Shown: positions 5,882-14,938 of the stretch, in pieces
How positions within the stretch are numbered: position 1 is the first letter of the stretch
How the letters are laid out: every line of letters begins with the position of its first letter
From: an uncultured Pseudomonadota bacterium
Lineage (GTDB): Bacteria; Pseudomonadota; Alphaproteobacteria; Rs-D84
DNA: 21,339 bases
Reading direction: 5' to 3'
Assembly: GCA_945483255.1 (NCBI GenBank)
Contig: CALYRP010000002.1
Span: forward strand, 1-21,339
Notes under the pieces: generated by a model
Databases searched by the model: none
What the model was told of the DNA's origin: nothing
What the model saw: only the letters and a program-made list of their open reading frames with translations
Translations under genes and position numbers: made by a program

Positions 5882-8104
5882 TTATAAAATATGTCTTTTG
5901 CCAGATGTATCAGGACTGCTTACCACGCCTTCGCTTTCCATACGTTCGATAAGGGTTGCGGCCTTGTTATATCCAATGCCCAACCTGCGTTGGATATAAG
6001 AAATGGTTGGTTTTTTATCGCGGATAACAATTTCTTTGGCTTGTTCATAAAGGTCATTTGATTGCGCAGCCTTTGACATTGGCATACCTGGGATTGCACC
6101 GCCCATATCGCCACCTTCGTCAGATGTAATTCCTTCGGCATATTCCGGTTCGCCTTGTTCGCGCAAGAATTCGGCAACACGGTTAACCTCTTCATTATCA
6201 ATCAATGCGCCATGAACGCGCACTGGTGGACGACCAGCTTCGCTGAATAACATATCGCCACATGGCAATAATTGTTCTGCGCCCTTTTCACCCAATGTTG
6301 TCATAGAATCGATATTCGAACGCGCCTGGAATGATATACGTGTTGGGAAATTAGCCTTGATAACACCTGTGATAACATCCGCACTTGGACGCTGGGTTGC
6401 CATAACAAGATGGATACCCGCCGCACGCGCCTTTTGTGCCAATCTTTGAACGCACATTTCAACATCTTTGCGTGCAATTGTCATCAGGTCTGCAACCTCG
6501 TCAATAATGATTACAAGGTATGCCATATCAGACAAATCAACAGCACGTGTTTCAAATTCAAATTCACCAGTTTCGCTGTCTGTTCCAACAACAACTTGTT
6601 CTGTTAAAACTTCGCCACTTTCACGTAATTTAGAAACCTTTTCGTTATATTCACCAATGTTACGAACGCCCATTTTTTGTAATTTTTTATATCTTTCTTC
6701 CATATCACGCACAGACCATTTTAATGCGTTCACAGCCTCTGCTGCATCGGTTACAACAGGCGTAATAAGATGTGGTATATTATCCCACGCGGCAAAATCA
6801 ACCGCCTTTGGATCGACAATCATTAATTTACATTTATCAGGTGTAAAATGATATACAATTGATGTAATAATTGATTGAACGAATACAGATTTACCAGACC
6901 CAGTACGACCTGCAACCAACATATGTGGCATTTTTGCCAAATCATAATACATTGCTTCACCACTGATATTCACACCCAATGCCAACGGTATCGCATATCT
7001 TGAATTAACAAACATAGGGTTCGACATCAATGTTTGATACCGCACAGGTTTACGATCGACATTAACCATTTCAATACCAATATATTGGGTTCCAGCAATC
7101 GGTGTAATACGTATTTTTTCCGTTGCCATGGCACGCGTCATATCACGCGCAGTATCTGTAACTTTGGCAATACGGGTTCCTGGTTCTGGTTCAAATTCGT
7201 ATTGTGTTACGATTGGACCAGGTTTAATTCCGACAACCTTGCCATAAATTCCAAATTCTTCGAAATGGTCTTGTAATAAAACGGCCGTCTGTTTAAATTC
7301 AGGCGTAATAACATTTTTACCAAACAAAGATTTTTCCAATAATTCTGGTGGTGGTAATTCATATTCGTGTTCTTCAGCATTTTCCCTGATAACAGGACGT
7401 TTACGCGCAGCCTTGCGACGTTTCGGTTTTTCTTCTTCTATTTCTTCTTCTGTTTCTTCTTCATATTCTTCTTCGGCTTCTTCTTCAGATTCTTCTTCAT
7501 CTGTTGTTTCTACCATTGGCATTAAATGGAATACAGATAACAACCATCTGACACTGTTAATTGTAAACACTGTCGCATTTTTAACATGCGACCATTTTAT
7601 ATGTAATAAAATCGCAGACATTACCATAAACAAAGCAAATAAAATAATTCCAAGTGGCAACGACAAAGCGCCCAACATTGGCGCAACATCCCCAGCAACA
7701 ATTGCCCCAGCAAGTCCACCAAAACTTTTACTTGGGAACATTAAACCCAATGCACCACATCCGACACACAACGTTATAAATCCGCGCAATAAATTATATT
7801 CAGGTGCCCTTTCTTCATCCCATCCAACAAATAAACTTAAACCAAATCGTCCCAAACACATAAACAAAAATAGTGCCGGAATAAAACCAATAACATAACG
7901 CACAAAAACAACAATATTTCCAATTACGCCCTGATTCCCAAATGTGCCATCGGCCGCAAACCCGGATAAATATGGATTATAAAAGAACAAAGCGAAAATA
8001 AACCATACAGATAACAAACAAAACAAAATTCCAAGTGCCCGCACAGACAAATTGCGCAATGTCGCAGAAATGCTTTCTGGTAAAAATTTTGATTTCTTGG
8101 TCAT
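5882..8104 (-). CDS. ftsK: DNA translocase FtsK
   Basis: 740-aa septal DNA pump that segregates chromosome termini and activates XerCD at dif. Seen in order: four or five hydrophobic helices in residues about 22-170; a cytoplasmic linker with a striking Glu-rich tract followed by a basic KRRKAARKR stretch (about 200-238); the alpha/beta RecA-like motor with Walker A GRTGSGKS at 399-406 and Walker B LVIIIDEVADLM at 530-541; and a C-terminal gamma winged helix (YIQRRLGIGYNKAATLIERME spans about 703-723) that reads KOPS sequences. At about 740 aa it is much shorter than E. coli FtsK, the linker being short, as in many alphaproteobacteria. The ATG at 8104 is preferred. An in-frame TTG at 8140 would add 12 residues, but it coincides with a -35 box. 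No Shine-Dalgarno is present. It follows pap2 on the same strand. The partner recombinase gene xerD is in the same window. Confidence 0.95.
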   Translation of the reverse strand: MTKKSKFLPESISATLRNLSVRALGILFCLLSVWFIFALFFYNPYLSGFAADGTFGNQGVIGNIVVFVRYVIGFIPALFLFMCLGRFGLSLFVGWDEERAPEYNLLRGFITLCVGCGALGLMFPSKSFGGLAGAIVAGDVAPMLGALSLPLGIILFALFMVMSAILLHIKWSHVKNATVFTINSVRWLLSVFHLMPMVETTDEEESEEEAEEEYEEETEEEIEEEKPKRRKAARKRPVIRENAEEHEYELPPPELLEKSLFGKNVITPEFKQTAVLLQDHFEEFGIYGKVVGIKPGPIVTQYEFEPEPGTRIAKVTDTARDMTRAMATEKIRITPIAGTQYIGIEMVNVDRKPVRYQTLMSNPMFVNSRYAIPLALGVNISGEAMYYDLAKMPHMLVAGRTGSGKSVFVQSIITSIVYHFTPDKCKLMIVDPKAVDFAAWDNIPHLITPVVTDAAEAVNALKWSVRDMEERYKKLQKMGVRNIGEYNEKVSKLRESGEVLTEQVVVGTDSETGEFEFETRAVDLSDMAYLVIIIDEVADLMTIARKDVEMCVQRLAQKARAAGIHLVMATQRPSADVITGVIKANFPTRISFQARSNIDSMTTLGEKGAEQLLPCGDMLFSEAGRPPVRVHGALIDNEEVNRVAEFLREQGEPEYAEGITSDEGGDMGGAIPGMPMSKAAQSNDLYEQAKEIVIRDKKPTISYIQRRLGIGYNKAATLIERMESEGVVSSPDTSGKRHIL

Positions 8105-8111
8105 AATTGGT

Positions 8112-8140
8112 ATTTTATCACAATTTGACACAAAGTGCAA
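8112..8140 (-). promoter_or_regulatory. ftsK promoter positioned for a leaderless mRNA
   Basis: On the minus strand: TTGCAC (8140-8135), 17 bases, then TAAAAT (8117-8112) preceded by TG-A as an extended -10. Only 7 bases separate the -10 from the ftsK ATG at 8104, so the predicted transcription start falls at or within a base or two of the A of ATG. There is no Shine-Dalgarno. The box begins 5 bases after the pap2 stop codon. Read directly from sequence; use in the cell is inferred. Confidence 0.6.
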
Positions 8141-8144
8141 AAAT

Positions 8145-8822
8145 CTATTTTGAATTTATTTTCTTTAAAAATGCTTTGGCAAAATCTGCGCATATCATAC
8201 CGATAAAGGCACCAAATATAACATCACTTCCCCAATGTGCCCCAACATATATACGCGATAAACCAATCAAAATCGCCAAAGTCCATGTAAACCATTTGAT
8301 ACGCGGAAACAACATACCAATCATAACAAGACCTGCAAATGATAACGCCGTATGACCAGATGGCATTGATTGAAAAGAATTACTTTGTGAAAACATATTA
8401 AATAATGTTGGGTCCGAAAACATAGGACGCGCACGCCCAATAATTATTTTTAATATTTTTGTTATGACCCCAGCCATTAAAACAGATGTCAAAATATAAA
8501 AACCATAACTGTTTTTAATTTTTACAAAAGCAAACCTGAAATCGTATTCGTTGGTAATTGCTTTGTATCCCCAAAAAGCCAGCACAGTAATAATTGAAAA
8601 TGCCAACCAGATTTTCCAATTAAAGACAACACCCATTAACAATGCAATTACACACATACCATTTGATTTATCTGGAACATTAACATTACAAGATGGATTA
8701 TTTATCAAACCAAACAATGGTTTATCAAAAAACAATACGCCCATTAACACCAATGCCAATGTGATAAATGCACCCCAAGCAATCCATTTCCATTTCAAAG
8801 TATTATCTTGTCTTATAAACAT
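8145..8822 (-). CDS. PAP2-family membrane lipid phosphatase
   Basis: 225-aa integral membrane phosphatase. All three PAP2 catalytic motifs are intact: K-x6-RP (Lys125...Arg132-Pro133), PSGH at 154-157, and SR-x5-H-x3-D (Ser189, Arg190, His196, Asp200). About six hydrophobic segments are seen (roughly 13-32, 57-87, 107-127, 160-173, 177-190, 200-216). Members hydrolyse phosphates on phosphatidic acid, phosphatidylglycerol phosphate, undecaprenyl diphosphate or lipid A (the LpxE/LpxF type); sequence alone does not tell which. The gene starts one base after the stop of the CtpA-like gene (TAA-G-ATG), a translational-coupling arrangement, and is followed by ftsK. The location next to secretion and envelope genes suggests an envelope-lipid role (inference). 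Confidence 0.88.
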   Translation of the reverse strand: MFIRQDNTLKWKWIAWGAFITLALVLMGVLFFDKPLFGLINNPSCNVNVPDKSNGMCVIALLMGVVFNWKIWLAFSIITVLAFWGYKAITNEYDFRFAFVKIKNSYGFYILTSVLMAGVITKILKIIIGRARPMFSDPTLFNMFSQSNSFQSMPSGHTALSFAGLVMIGMLFPRIKWFTWTLAILIGLSRIYVGAHWGSDVIFGAFIGMICADFAKAFLKKINSK

Positions 8823-8823
8823 C

Positions 8824-10332
8824 TTATAAATCCATTAATTCATTATATATTTTTTTATCTGTCAGTATTTTCATACTGACTGCTGTTGCCATAGAATCTT
8901 CGTCTTCGCCACTGGTGATATTTGGGCACGCTTTGCGCAACGCTTTTACATCAACATTTTTATCATTATTATAATCATGCGCGTTAAATTCGCCATTTAT
9001 AATATTAAGAAAGAAAGCTTCGCGTTGTTGATTGTTTCTGATATTAGATAAACAAACCAAAGGAAATACACCACGACCATCAATTATGTTTCCTTTGCCT
9101 GTTTTTACAGATTTGTTTAACAATTCCAACACACCACCATTTTTCAAATCAATCAATGTTGCAATACGCGAACGACCCGCAGTTGGGGTTCCAATCAACA
9201 CACCGCGTTTGTTTTCATAAAATGCGGATGCGATTGCTTCGCTGGTTCCTTCGGTTGTGTCAGAAATCAAAACAACAACTGGTACATTTGTGATTGCGTC
9301 GCCACCCGGAACAATTTCCAATTCATCGACTGCTGTTTCATTAATACGCATTACAGGAACAGCACCCATAAATAAACCCGCTAATTTAGCCGCTGCTTTT
9401 TCATCATCACCTTTGGCGGTGCGCAAATCAAGAACGATACCGTTTATATCTTTATATTTATTTAATGCTTCGTTAATAATATCAACCGCACCATTTGAAA
9501 TTTTATGAACAACTATTTCCAATACACCATCTGTTGTTTCGTTTTTACCACGATGAATAATATCTGCATCTGCCAACACAACCGTTGCACGACGAAGTGT
9601 TACATTACGATTTCCAAATGGTGTTAATAATTTTATCTTGGCAGTTCCTGAATTATATCCACTTAACACCGCAGACATATCTGCATCAGACATTTCAGAA
9701 ACGCGTTTCCCGTTTACTTCGGAAATAATATCTCCTTCGTGAACACCTGCGATATCTGCGGGTGAATCTTTGTAAACACCAGTAATTCTGAAATTAGATT
9801 TAAAATCGCGTCCGCCATCAAAACCAATACTGGTCAAAATACGATTGTCCCAATCATTGATTGCATCACGCGAAACAATATAATTTCCATTTTGGTCTAT
9901 GCTGGAAAGCAGTGCATTAACAACAACTTGGTATAATCCTGATTGAGATAAATTTTGTAATTGTTCATCCCTTTCGCGCATCTTTAAAATCAGCGCAGTT
10001 GTAATTTCACCATATGCATTCCAATCTTTACTTTCGGGATACGGATAATTTGCAATTAATTCATCCCCCCATACCAACACAGCCCTTTCACCAGTCGCTG
10101 CGATATGTGCGTTTGGATTTATTTTTTCCAAAGCCTCAATCGCAACTTCGATGTTTTTGCCGGCCCAATTTACACCATCTAATTTTTCATAAATATCAGC
10201 AAACGCATTGGAAGCTTCACGAACATTTATACCATCCATAACCGTAACATCATCATGAAACAATTCAGATGCCGCCAATATACCCGGGGCAAAGATAAAA
10301 TTTATTGCCAAAAATAAATTTGTTATTTTCAT
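8824..10332 (-). CDS. CtpA-like S41-family exported protein, probably catalytically inactive
   Basis: 502-aa periplasmic protein related to carboxyl-terminal processing proteases. Signal peptide at 1-21; a helical N-terminal region; a PDZ domain at about 165-250 (IGFDGG..., SPADIAGVHEGDIISEVNG); then the S41 core with ELEIVPGG, a GTPTAG turn at 381-386 and GRGVFP at 419-424. In active CtpA enzymes the nucleophile is the Ser three residues before the Glu of S-A-S-E, and the general-base Lys follows 25 residues after the Ser (GKG). Here those positions align to Gly362 (E-G-T-S-E) and Arg387 (AGRS). The usual DLRNNPGG is also altered to DLRTAKGD. Ser364 is present, two residues off. I infer a pseudoprotease, perhaps a scaffold or adaptor; an unusual active site is possible. 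The start has a strong AAGGA at 10340-10344. It follows secF by 30 bp and is coupled to pap2 downstream. Confidence 0.82.
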   Translation of the reverse strand: MKITNLFLAINFIFAPGILAASELFHDDVTVMDGINVREASNAFADIYEKLDGVNWAGKNIEVAIEALEKINPNAHIAATGERAVLVWGDELIANYPYPESKDWNAYGEITTALILKMRERDEQLQNLSQSGLYQVVVNALLSSIDQNGNYIVSRDAINDWDNRILTSIGFDGGRDFKSNFRITGVYKDSPADIAGVHEGDIISEVNGKRVSEMSDADMSAVLSGYNSGTAKIKLLTPFGNRNVTLRRATVVLADADIIHRGKNETTDGVLEIVVHKISNGAVDIINEALNKYKDINGIVLDLRTAKGDDEKAAAKLAGLFMGAVPVMRINETAVDELEIVPGGDAITNVPVVVLISDTTEGTSEAIASAFYENKRGVLIGTPTAGRSRIATLIDLKNGGVLELLNKSVKTGKGNIIDGRGVFPLVCLSNIRNNQQREAFFLNIINGEFNAHDYNNDKNVDVKALRKACPNITSGEDEDSMATAVSMKILTDKKIYNELMDL

Positions 10333-10362
10333 ATTTTTCTCCTTTCCCCCGGGTGCGTTATT

Positions 10363-11226
10363 TTAATATTCTGTTTCCCGTAAATTAAAGTGATACAAAA
10401 TAACATTTGAAATATAGATACTGGTTAATGTTCCACTTACGATAGAAAATGTCATTGCCACCGCAAATTCGCGTAACATTTGTCCACCGAACAAATAAAT
10501 ACCAACCATTGCCAATATTGTTGAAACACTTGTCATAATTGTTCGATACAACATTTCATTTACAGACAAATCAATAATATCAGATATTGGCATTTTATGA
10601 TATTTTTTGATGTTTTCATCAATTCGGTCATAGTTTACAACTTTATCATTAACCGAATAACCAACACCCATCAAAATAACCGCGATTGCTGTTTGGTTGA
10701 ATTCAAGACCTGCCGCTGAAAAGAATCCAAACATTAATATCAAATCGAATACCAACGACACAAATGAACCAACCGCATAACCACCACGATAACGCACCCA
10801 GATATATATTGCCATCATAACAAATGATACCAATATCGCCAAGATACCACCGCGAATCAATTCACCACCGATTTTTGGTCCAACAACCTGAATCTGGGAA
10901 TAAGTTACACGGTTGCCCAAAATGTTTTTAATTTCAGCAACACGAACATTTTGTTCTTCATCGGTCGAACCCTTTGGCAATCCCACGCGCAACAACACCG
11001 AATTACCATCCACAGATTGTAATTCTGGTTTAAATGCCGCCAAATCATGACGCATTTTATCCACGGTATATTCTGCGTTTACAGGTTGGACTTCCATCAA
11101 AATACCACCCGAAAAGTCGATACCATAATTAAAGCCTTTGAATACAATTGATAATATTGAAAGTGCAATACAGATTGCAGAAATCCAATATGATAATTTA
11201 CGATATTTCATAAAATGCAGTTTCAT
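10363..11226 (-). CDS. secF: protein translocase subunit SecF
   Basis: 287-aa inner-membrane component of the SecDF-YajC accessory complex, which uses the proton-motive force to help exported proteins leave the SecYEG channel on the periplasmic side. Seen: a first membrane helix at about 11-29, the signature GIDFSGG at 35-41, a periplasmic P1-like domain, then five helices including the conserved GVGYSVNDKVVNYDRI region. Family members usually read NDTVVVFDR here, so this copy is mildly divergent. Length is normal for a stand-alone SecF. AAGGGG six bases before the ATG at 11226 supports this start over Met6. It lies 32 bp after secD on the same strand, in the standard yajC-secD-secF order. 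Confidence 0.95.
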   Translation of the reverse strand: MKLHFMKYRKLSYWISAICIALSILSIVFKGFNYGIDFSGGILMEVQPVNAEYTVDKMRHDLAAFKPELQSVDGNSVLLRVGLPKGSTDEEQNVRVAEIKNILGNRVTYSQIQVVGPKIGGELIRGGILAILVSFVMMAIYIWVRYRGGYAVGSFVSLVFDLILMFGFFSAAGLEFNQTAIAVILMGVGYSVNDKVVNYDRIDENIKKYHKMPISDIIDLSVNEMLYRTIMTSVSTILAMVGIYLFGGQMLREFAVAMTFSIVSGTLTSIYISNVILYHFNLRETEY

Positions 11227-11258
11227 CGTTTACCCCTTTTATAATTGCACTTTCGTTT

Positions 11259-12818
11259 TTATTTATTTCTTATATATCCAATTTTCTTGCTTTTGCCGTT
11301 CATGTACCAATCAACAAAAACACGTGTTAACAACAAACATGTAAACAAAGTTGTCGCAACACCGATTGATAATGTAACCGCAAATCCGCGAATTGGACCG
11401 GCACCAAATTGGAACAAAATCAACGCACAAATCAAATTGGTTAATTCACCGTCCATAACTGTTTTGGTTGAACGCGTAAACCCATAATCAACCGCACGTA
11501 ATGTTGGAACACCACTGCGGACTTCATCACGGATTCTTTCGAATGGCAAAATGTTTGCGTCCACTGCCATACCCAATGTTAATACGATACCGGCAATACC
11601 TGGCAATGTAAGTGTTGCACCAAATAATGCAGACACACCTATAATCATTAATAAATTAACGATTAAAACAATGTCTGCGAACAAACCAAATATTCCATAC
11701 AACATTGCCATAAATACCAATACGAACAATACCCCAACAACAGAACCTATTTTACCGGTTGCAATTGTATCGGCACCAAGACCCGCCCCGACCGTTCTTT
11801 CTTCGATAACTTCCAATGGGGCTGGCAATGCACCAGACCGCAAAAGCACAGCCAAATCTTTTGCACTTTGCAAAGTGAAATTACCAGAAATTTGACCACG
11901 GCCGCCTGGAATTGGTTCACGAATTGTTGGTGCAGACAAAACCTTGTCATCCAAAACAATTGCGAATCTTTCATTAACATGTTCTGTTGTTAATTTTGCA
12001 AAACGACGCGCACCAGATGCATCAAATTCAGTTGTAACAACCGGCATATTATTTTGATCAAATGACGCTTCGGAATTTTTCAGACTGTCGCCCGAAACTT
12101 CAATACGCGAATAGACTGGAATCTTTTGTCCTGGGCTTTCCATATATTCCAAGAACATGGTTCCACTTGGCGCGTGTCCAGATGCCAATTGTTCATTTGT
12201 AATATTTTCATTTACCAAATGAAAAGTCATTTTTGCTGTTTTCCCAATCAATTCTTTGATATGTTCTGGATTATCAACACCTGGCAATTGAACAAGGATA
12301 TATTTACCACCCTGGGATTGAATTGATGGTTCTTTGGTCCCCAGCGCATCAATACGACGACGAACGATTTCAATGCTTCGTGTCATGGCATCATTAACCA
12401 TTTCTTCGCGTGCCTTGGATGTGTATGCGATTGTCAATGTACGGCCAGATGACGAAACATCAACTACATTACCCAATACGCTTTTTAAACGACCTTTGGC
12501 CTTGGACACTTCGTTGCTTTCACGAACAACCAAAGACACACCGTCCCCGGTATTGCGCAATTCAGAAAAACGTATAACGCCTTTGCTGCGGTCAATTAAT
12601 GCACTGCGCACTTCGTCATAAAGTTGCGCAGATTTTTCCTTTAACATAACATCTGTGTCAACTTCCAATAAAAGTTGCGCCCCACCCTTTAAATCCAAGC
12701 CCAATGGAATCGGTTGAATCCAAGATGGAAAATATGGCGACAATTTTGGTGAAACAGACGGCACCGCCAATAACATTCCAAATAAAGATATAAAAACAAT
12801 TGCTAATTTTTTAAACAT
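11259..12818 (-). CDS. secD: protein translocase subunit SecD
   Basis: 519-aa polytopic inner-membrane protein and partner of SecF. An N-terminal helix (MFKKLAIVFISLFGMLLAV) is followed by the conserved IPLGLDLKGG at about 37-46, the large periplasmic domain with DALGTKEP and QLPGVDNPE, and five C-terminal helices containing LTLGMAVDANILPFERIRDE, the family's transmembrane-4 signature. The ATG at 12818 is preferred. A GTG four codons earlier (12830) is possible, but the GGGG it contains is well placed as a ribosome site for the ATG. It starts 15 bp after yajC and is followed by secF. No anomaly in length or motifs is seen. Confidence 0.95.
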   Translation of the reverse strand: MFKKLAIVFISLFGMLLAVPSVSPKLSPYFPSWIQPIPLGLDLKGGAQLLLEVDTDVMLKEKSAQLYDEVRSALIDRSKGVIRFSELRNTGDGVSLVVRESNEVSKAKGRLKSVLGNVVDVSSSGRTLTIAYTSKAREEMVNDAMTRSIEIVRRRIDALGTKEPSIQSQGGKYILVQLPGVDNPEHIKELIGKTAKMTFHLVNENITNEQLASGHAPSGTMFLEYMESPGQKIPVYSRIEVSGDSLKNSEASFDQNNMPVVTTEFDASGARRFAKLTTEHVNERFAIVLDDKVLSAPTIREPIPGGRGQISGNFTLQSAKDLAVLLRSGALPAPLEVIEERTVGAGLGADTIATGKIGSVVGVLFVLVFMAMLYGIFGLFADIVLIVNLLMIIGVSALFGATLTLPGIAGIVLTLGMAVDANILPFERIRDEVRSGVPTLRAVDYGFTRSTKTVMDGELTNLICALILFQFGAGPIRGFAVTLSIGVATTLFTCLLLTRVFVDWYMNGKSKKIGYIRNK

Positions 12819-12833
12819 CACATACCCCACACA

Positions 12834-13148
12834 TTATTCAATATTTGCGATTGCATTTTTGTTAACTTCGATAACAACACCTTTGGCAATTTCCATATTG
12901 ATTGTTTTTTCGTTTACTTTTTTTACAACACCATAAATGCCGGCGGCCAGAACACGATTACCAACCTTTACAGAATCAAGCATTTTTTGATATTCCGCCA
13001 TACGTTTTTTATTTGGTCGTATCATAAACAAATACAATATTGCCATAATAACAACGCAATAAATAATCATACCCCACATACCATCACCCGATTGAACCGG
13101 TGCGACATTTTGTGTTGTTTGATTTGCCACTTCGATTACTTCGTTCAT
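12834..13148 (-). CDS. yajC: preprotein translocase subunit YajC
   Basis: 104-aa small inner-membrane protein of the SecDF-YajC complex. One membrane helix at about 24-43 is followed by the family hallmark FMIRPNKKRMAEYQKML (41-57), then a beta-rich domain with VKVGNRVLAAGIYGVV, matching the usual GDRVVTAGGIYG pattern. A strong AAGGAG lies just upstream of the ATG at 13148. It precedes secD by 15 bp. The 67 bp between mutL and yajC contain only a weak promoter-like arrangement (TTTACT, 17 bases, TAGGAT), so transcription may come mainly from greA. Confidence 0.93.
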   Translation of the reverse strand: MNEVIEVANQTTQNVAPVQSGDGMWGMIIYCVVIMAILYLFMIRPNKKRMAEYQKMLDSVKVGNRVLAAGIYGVVKKVNEKTINMEIAKGVVIEVNKNAIANIE

Positions 13149-13215
13149 GAAAAGTCTCCTTTTTTATATTGGAATCCTAGTAAAAAAAGAAAGATAAGTA
13201 AAGGGAAAAACCGAA

Positions 13216-14937
13216 TCAAATTCGTTCGAACATTTCATCCAAATCTAATATTGGAATAACCTTATAAACAGGACGACCATGATTGCATTCTGTGCCACGT
13301 TCTGTGCGTTCGATATCACGCAAAAGTGCATCCATTTCCGCCATATTTAATTTGCGCCCCGCCCGCACCGAATGATGACACGCATAATTTGCCAATTTCA
13401 AATGTAATTTTTCATTTAATCTTGATGAATGGCCGTATGCGCGAACTTCGTCTGCAATTTCTTGGAAACATTTTTCCCAATTCAAATCCCAATCAGACGG
13501 TTTTTCAAATATTGCAATTGCACCATCACCAAAAGAATCTATATGAAGCCCCGATTGTTTTAATTCATCTGCAATTGTTAATACAGATTCTGCATCTTCG
13601 CTTTTTAATTTAACAACAATGGGCGCCAATAATGGTTGTGTTTTAATTTCGTGTTTACGCAATTTTTCATACGTAATGCGTTCATGCGCGGCATGTTGAT
13701 CAATGATAACAAAACCGTCTTTATTTTCAGCCAATATATATTTATTATTTAATTGCCCAATAACGCGCCCCAATGGCAAATCAAACGGATTAACTTCAAA
13801 AATCGTTTCAACATTATCTGTCGCACGATGTGTTTCATTAAATGTTTTATCTGCGACAAAAGAACGCGCATATGAATTATTTGACGATGTGTTTACACTG
13901 AAAAATGTTTGACACGTTGGCGGTAATTGAAAACCATCATTTGTATTATTTTCAACAACATTTTCATTTAATGTTTTTGATAATGTATCACGCAAAGTTT
14001 TTATAATAAATGAACGAACATGTGTTGGTTCCAAAAAATGCACTTCTGTTTTAGATGGCGAAACATTAACATCAACATCACGGCTTGGCAATTCCAGATA
14101 AAGCGCACAAAGCGGGAATTCACGCGCATGCATAACATCCATATATGCAGCACGCAATGCCGCAACCAAAACCTTGTCTTTGACACTGCGTCCGTTAACA
14201 AATAAATATTGATCCACACTGGATGCACGACGCAATGTTGGATTTGAAATAAATCCATGAATACGCATTTGTGATGACGAAGACGATGCATCAACGATTA
14301 ACATTTGTCCCCTGACATCTTCGCCCATAACAGAAATTATGCGTTCCATTAAATCCTGATTTTTTGGGAAACGCCATTTGTCGTTTAAAATAAATCCCAC
14401 ATCCGGTCGCGACATTGCCAATCTTTTAACAATATCCAAAATCGCCAACATTTCAGATTTATCAGAATTAAGGAATTTTAAACGCGCTGGTGTTTTTGCA
14501 AATAAATTCGCAACCCTTATACGTGTTCCATTTTCCCATGCGCTTGGTTTAATTTCATTTGTGTTCGCATCTAATTGCCAACCGTTTTCTTCGCCATCAT
14601 GAAATGTATCAATTATCATATCCGATACAGATGCGATTGACGGCAAGGCTTCACCACGAAAGCCCATAAAATTGATGTTTAACAAATCATCATCTGGCAA
14701 TTTAGATGTCGCATGACGCATAACACAATTTGCCAAATCTCCCCTGTTCATTCCGCGCCCATTATCAATCACAGAAATCAAAGTGCGCCCACCATCAACA
14801 ACATCAATTATAATTTGATCTGCGCCCGCATCCAGCGCATTTTCTACTAATTCTTTGACAACGCTGGACGGTCTTTCAACAACTTCACCTGCGGCGATTT
14901 GATTAATTAAAAAATCTGGCAACACGCGTATGGCCAT
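13216..14937 (-). CDS. mutL: DNA mismatch repair protein MutL (endonuclease type)
   Basis: 573-aa GHKL ATPase that links MutS mismatch recognition to strand removal. Seen: ATP-site Glu29 in KELVENALDAGA, DNGRGM at 58-63, GFRGEAL at 92-98 and the NVSPSKTEVHF loop near 291-301. A short, poorly conserved linker at about 325-385 leads to the C-terminal dimerisation domain. That domain contains DQHAAHERITYE at 413-424, an exact DQHA-x2-E-x4-E metal-binding nuclease motif, along with the associated ACHHSVRAG and CNHGRPV motifs. MutL therefore likely nicks DNA itself, as expected where MutH is absent. The ATG at 14937 starts one base after the greA stop, and AAGGA inside the last greA codons is its ribosome site, so the two are translationally coupled. 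Confidence 0.96.
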   Translation of the reverse strand: MAIRVLPDFLINQIAAGEVVERPSSVVKELVENALDAGADQIIIDVVDGGRTLISVIDNGRGMNRGDLANCVMRHATSKLPDDDLLNINFMGFRGEALPSIASVSDMIIDTFHDGEENGWQLDANTNEIKPSAWENGTRIRVANLFAKTPARLKFLNSDKSEMLAILDIVKRLAMSRPDVGFILNDKWRFPKNQDLMERIISVMGEDVRGQMLIVDASSSSSQMRIHGFISNPTLRRASSVDQYLFVNGRSVKDKVLVAALRAAYMDVMHAREFPLCALYLELPSRDVDVNVSPSKTEVHFLEPTHVRSFIIKTLRDTLSKTLNENVVENNTNDGFQLPPTCQTFFSVNTSSNNSYARSFVADKTFNETHRATDNVETIFEVNPFDLPLGRVIGQLNNKYILAENKDGFVIIDQHAAHERITYEKLRKHEIKTQPLLAPIVVKLKSEDAESVLTIADELKQSGLHIDSFGDGAIAIFEKPSDWDLNWEKCFQEIADEVRAYGHSSRLNEKLHLKLANYACHHSVRAGRKLNMAEMDALLRDIERTERGTECNHGRPVYKVIPILDLDEMFERI

Positions 14938-14938
14938 C

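Noticed and set aside
7425..7510. possible CRISPR or tandem-repeat array
   Set aside because: The repetition is in-frame Glu codons inside the FtsK linker, with no spacer-repeat periodicity.
7413..7898. 161-codon Ser-rich frame opposite ftsK
   Set aside because: The poly-Ser run is just the complement of the GAA-rich Glu tract of FtsK.
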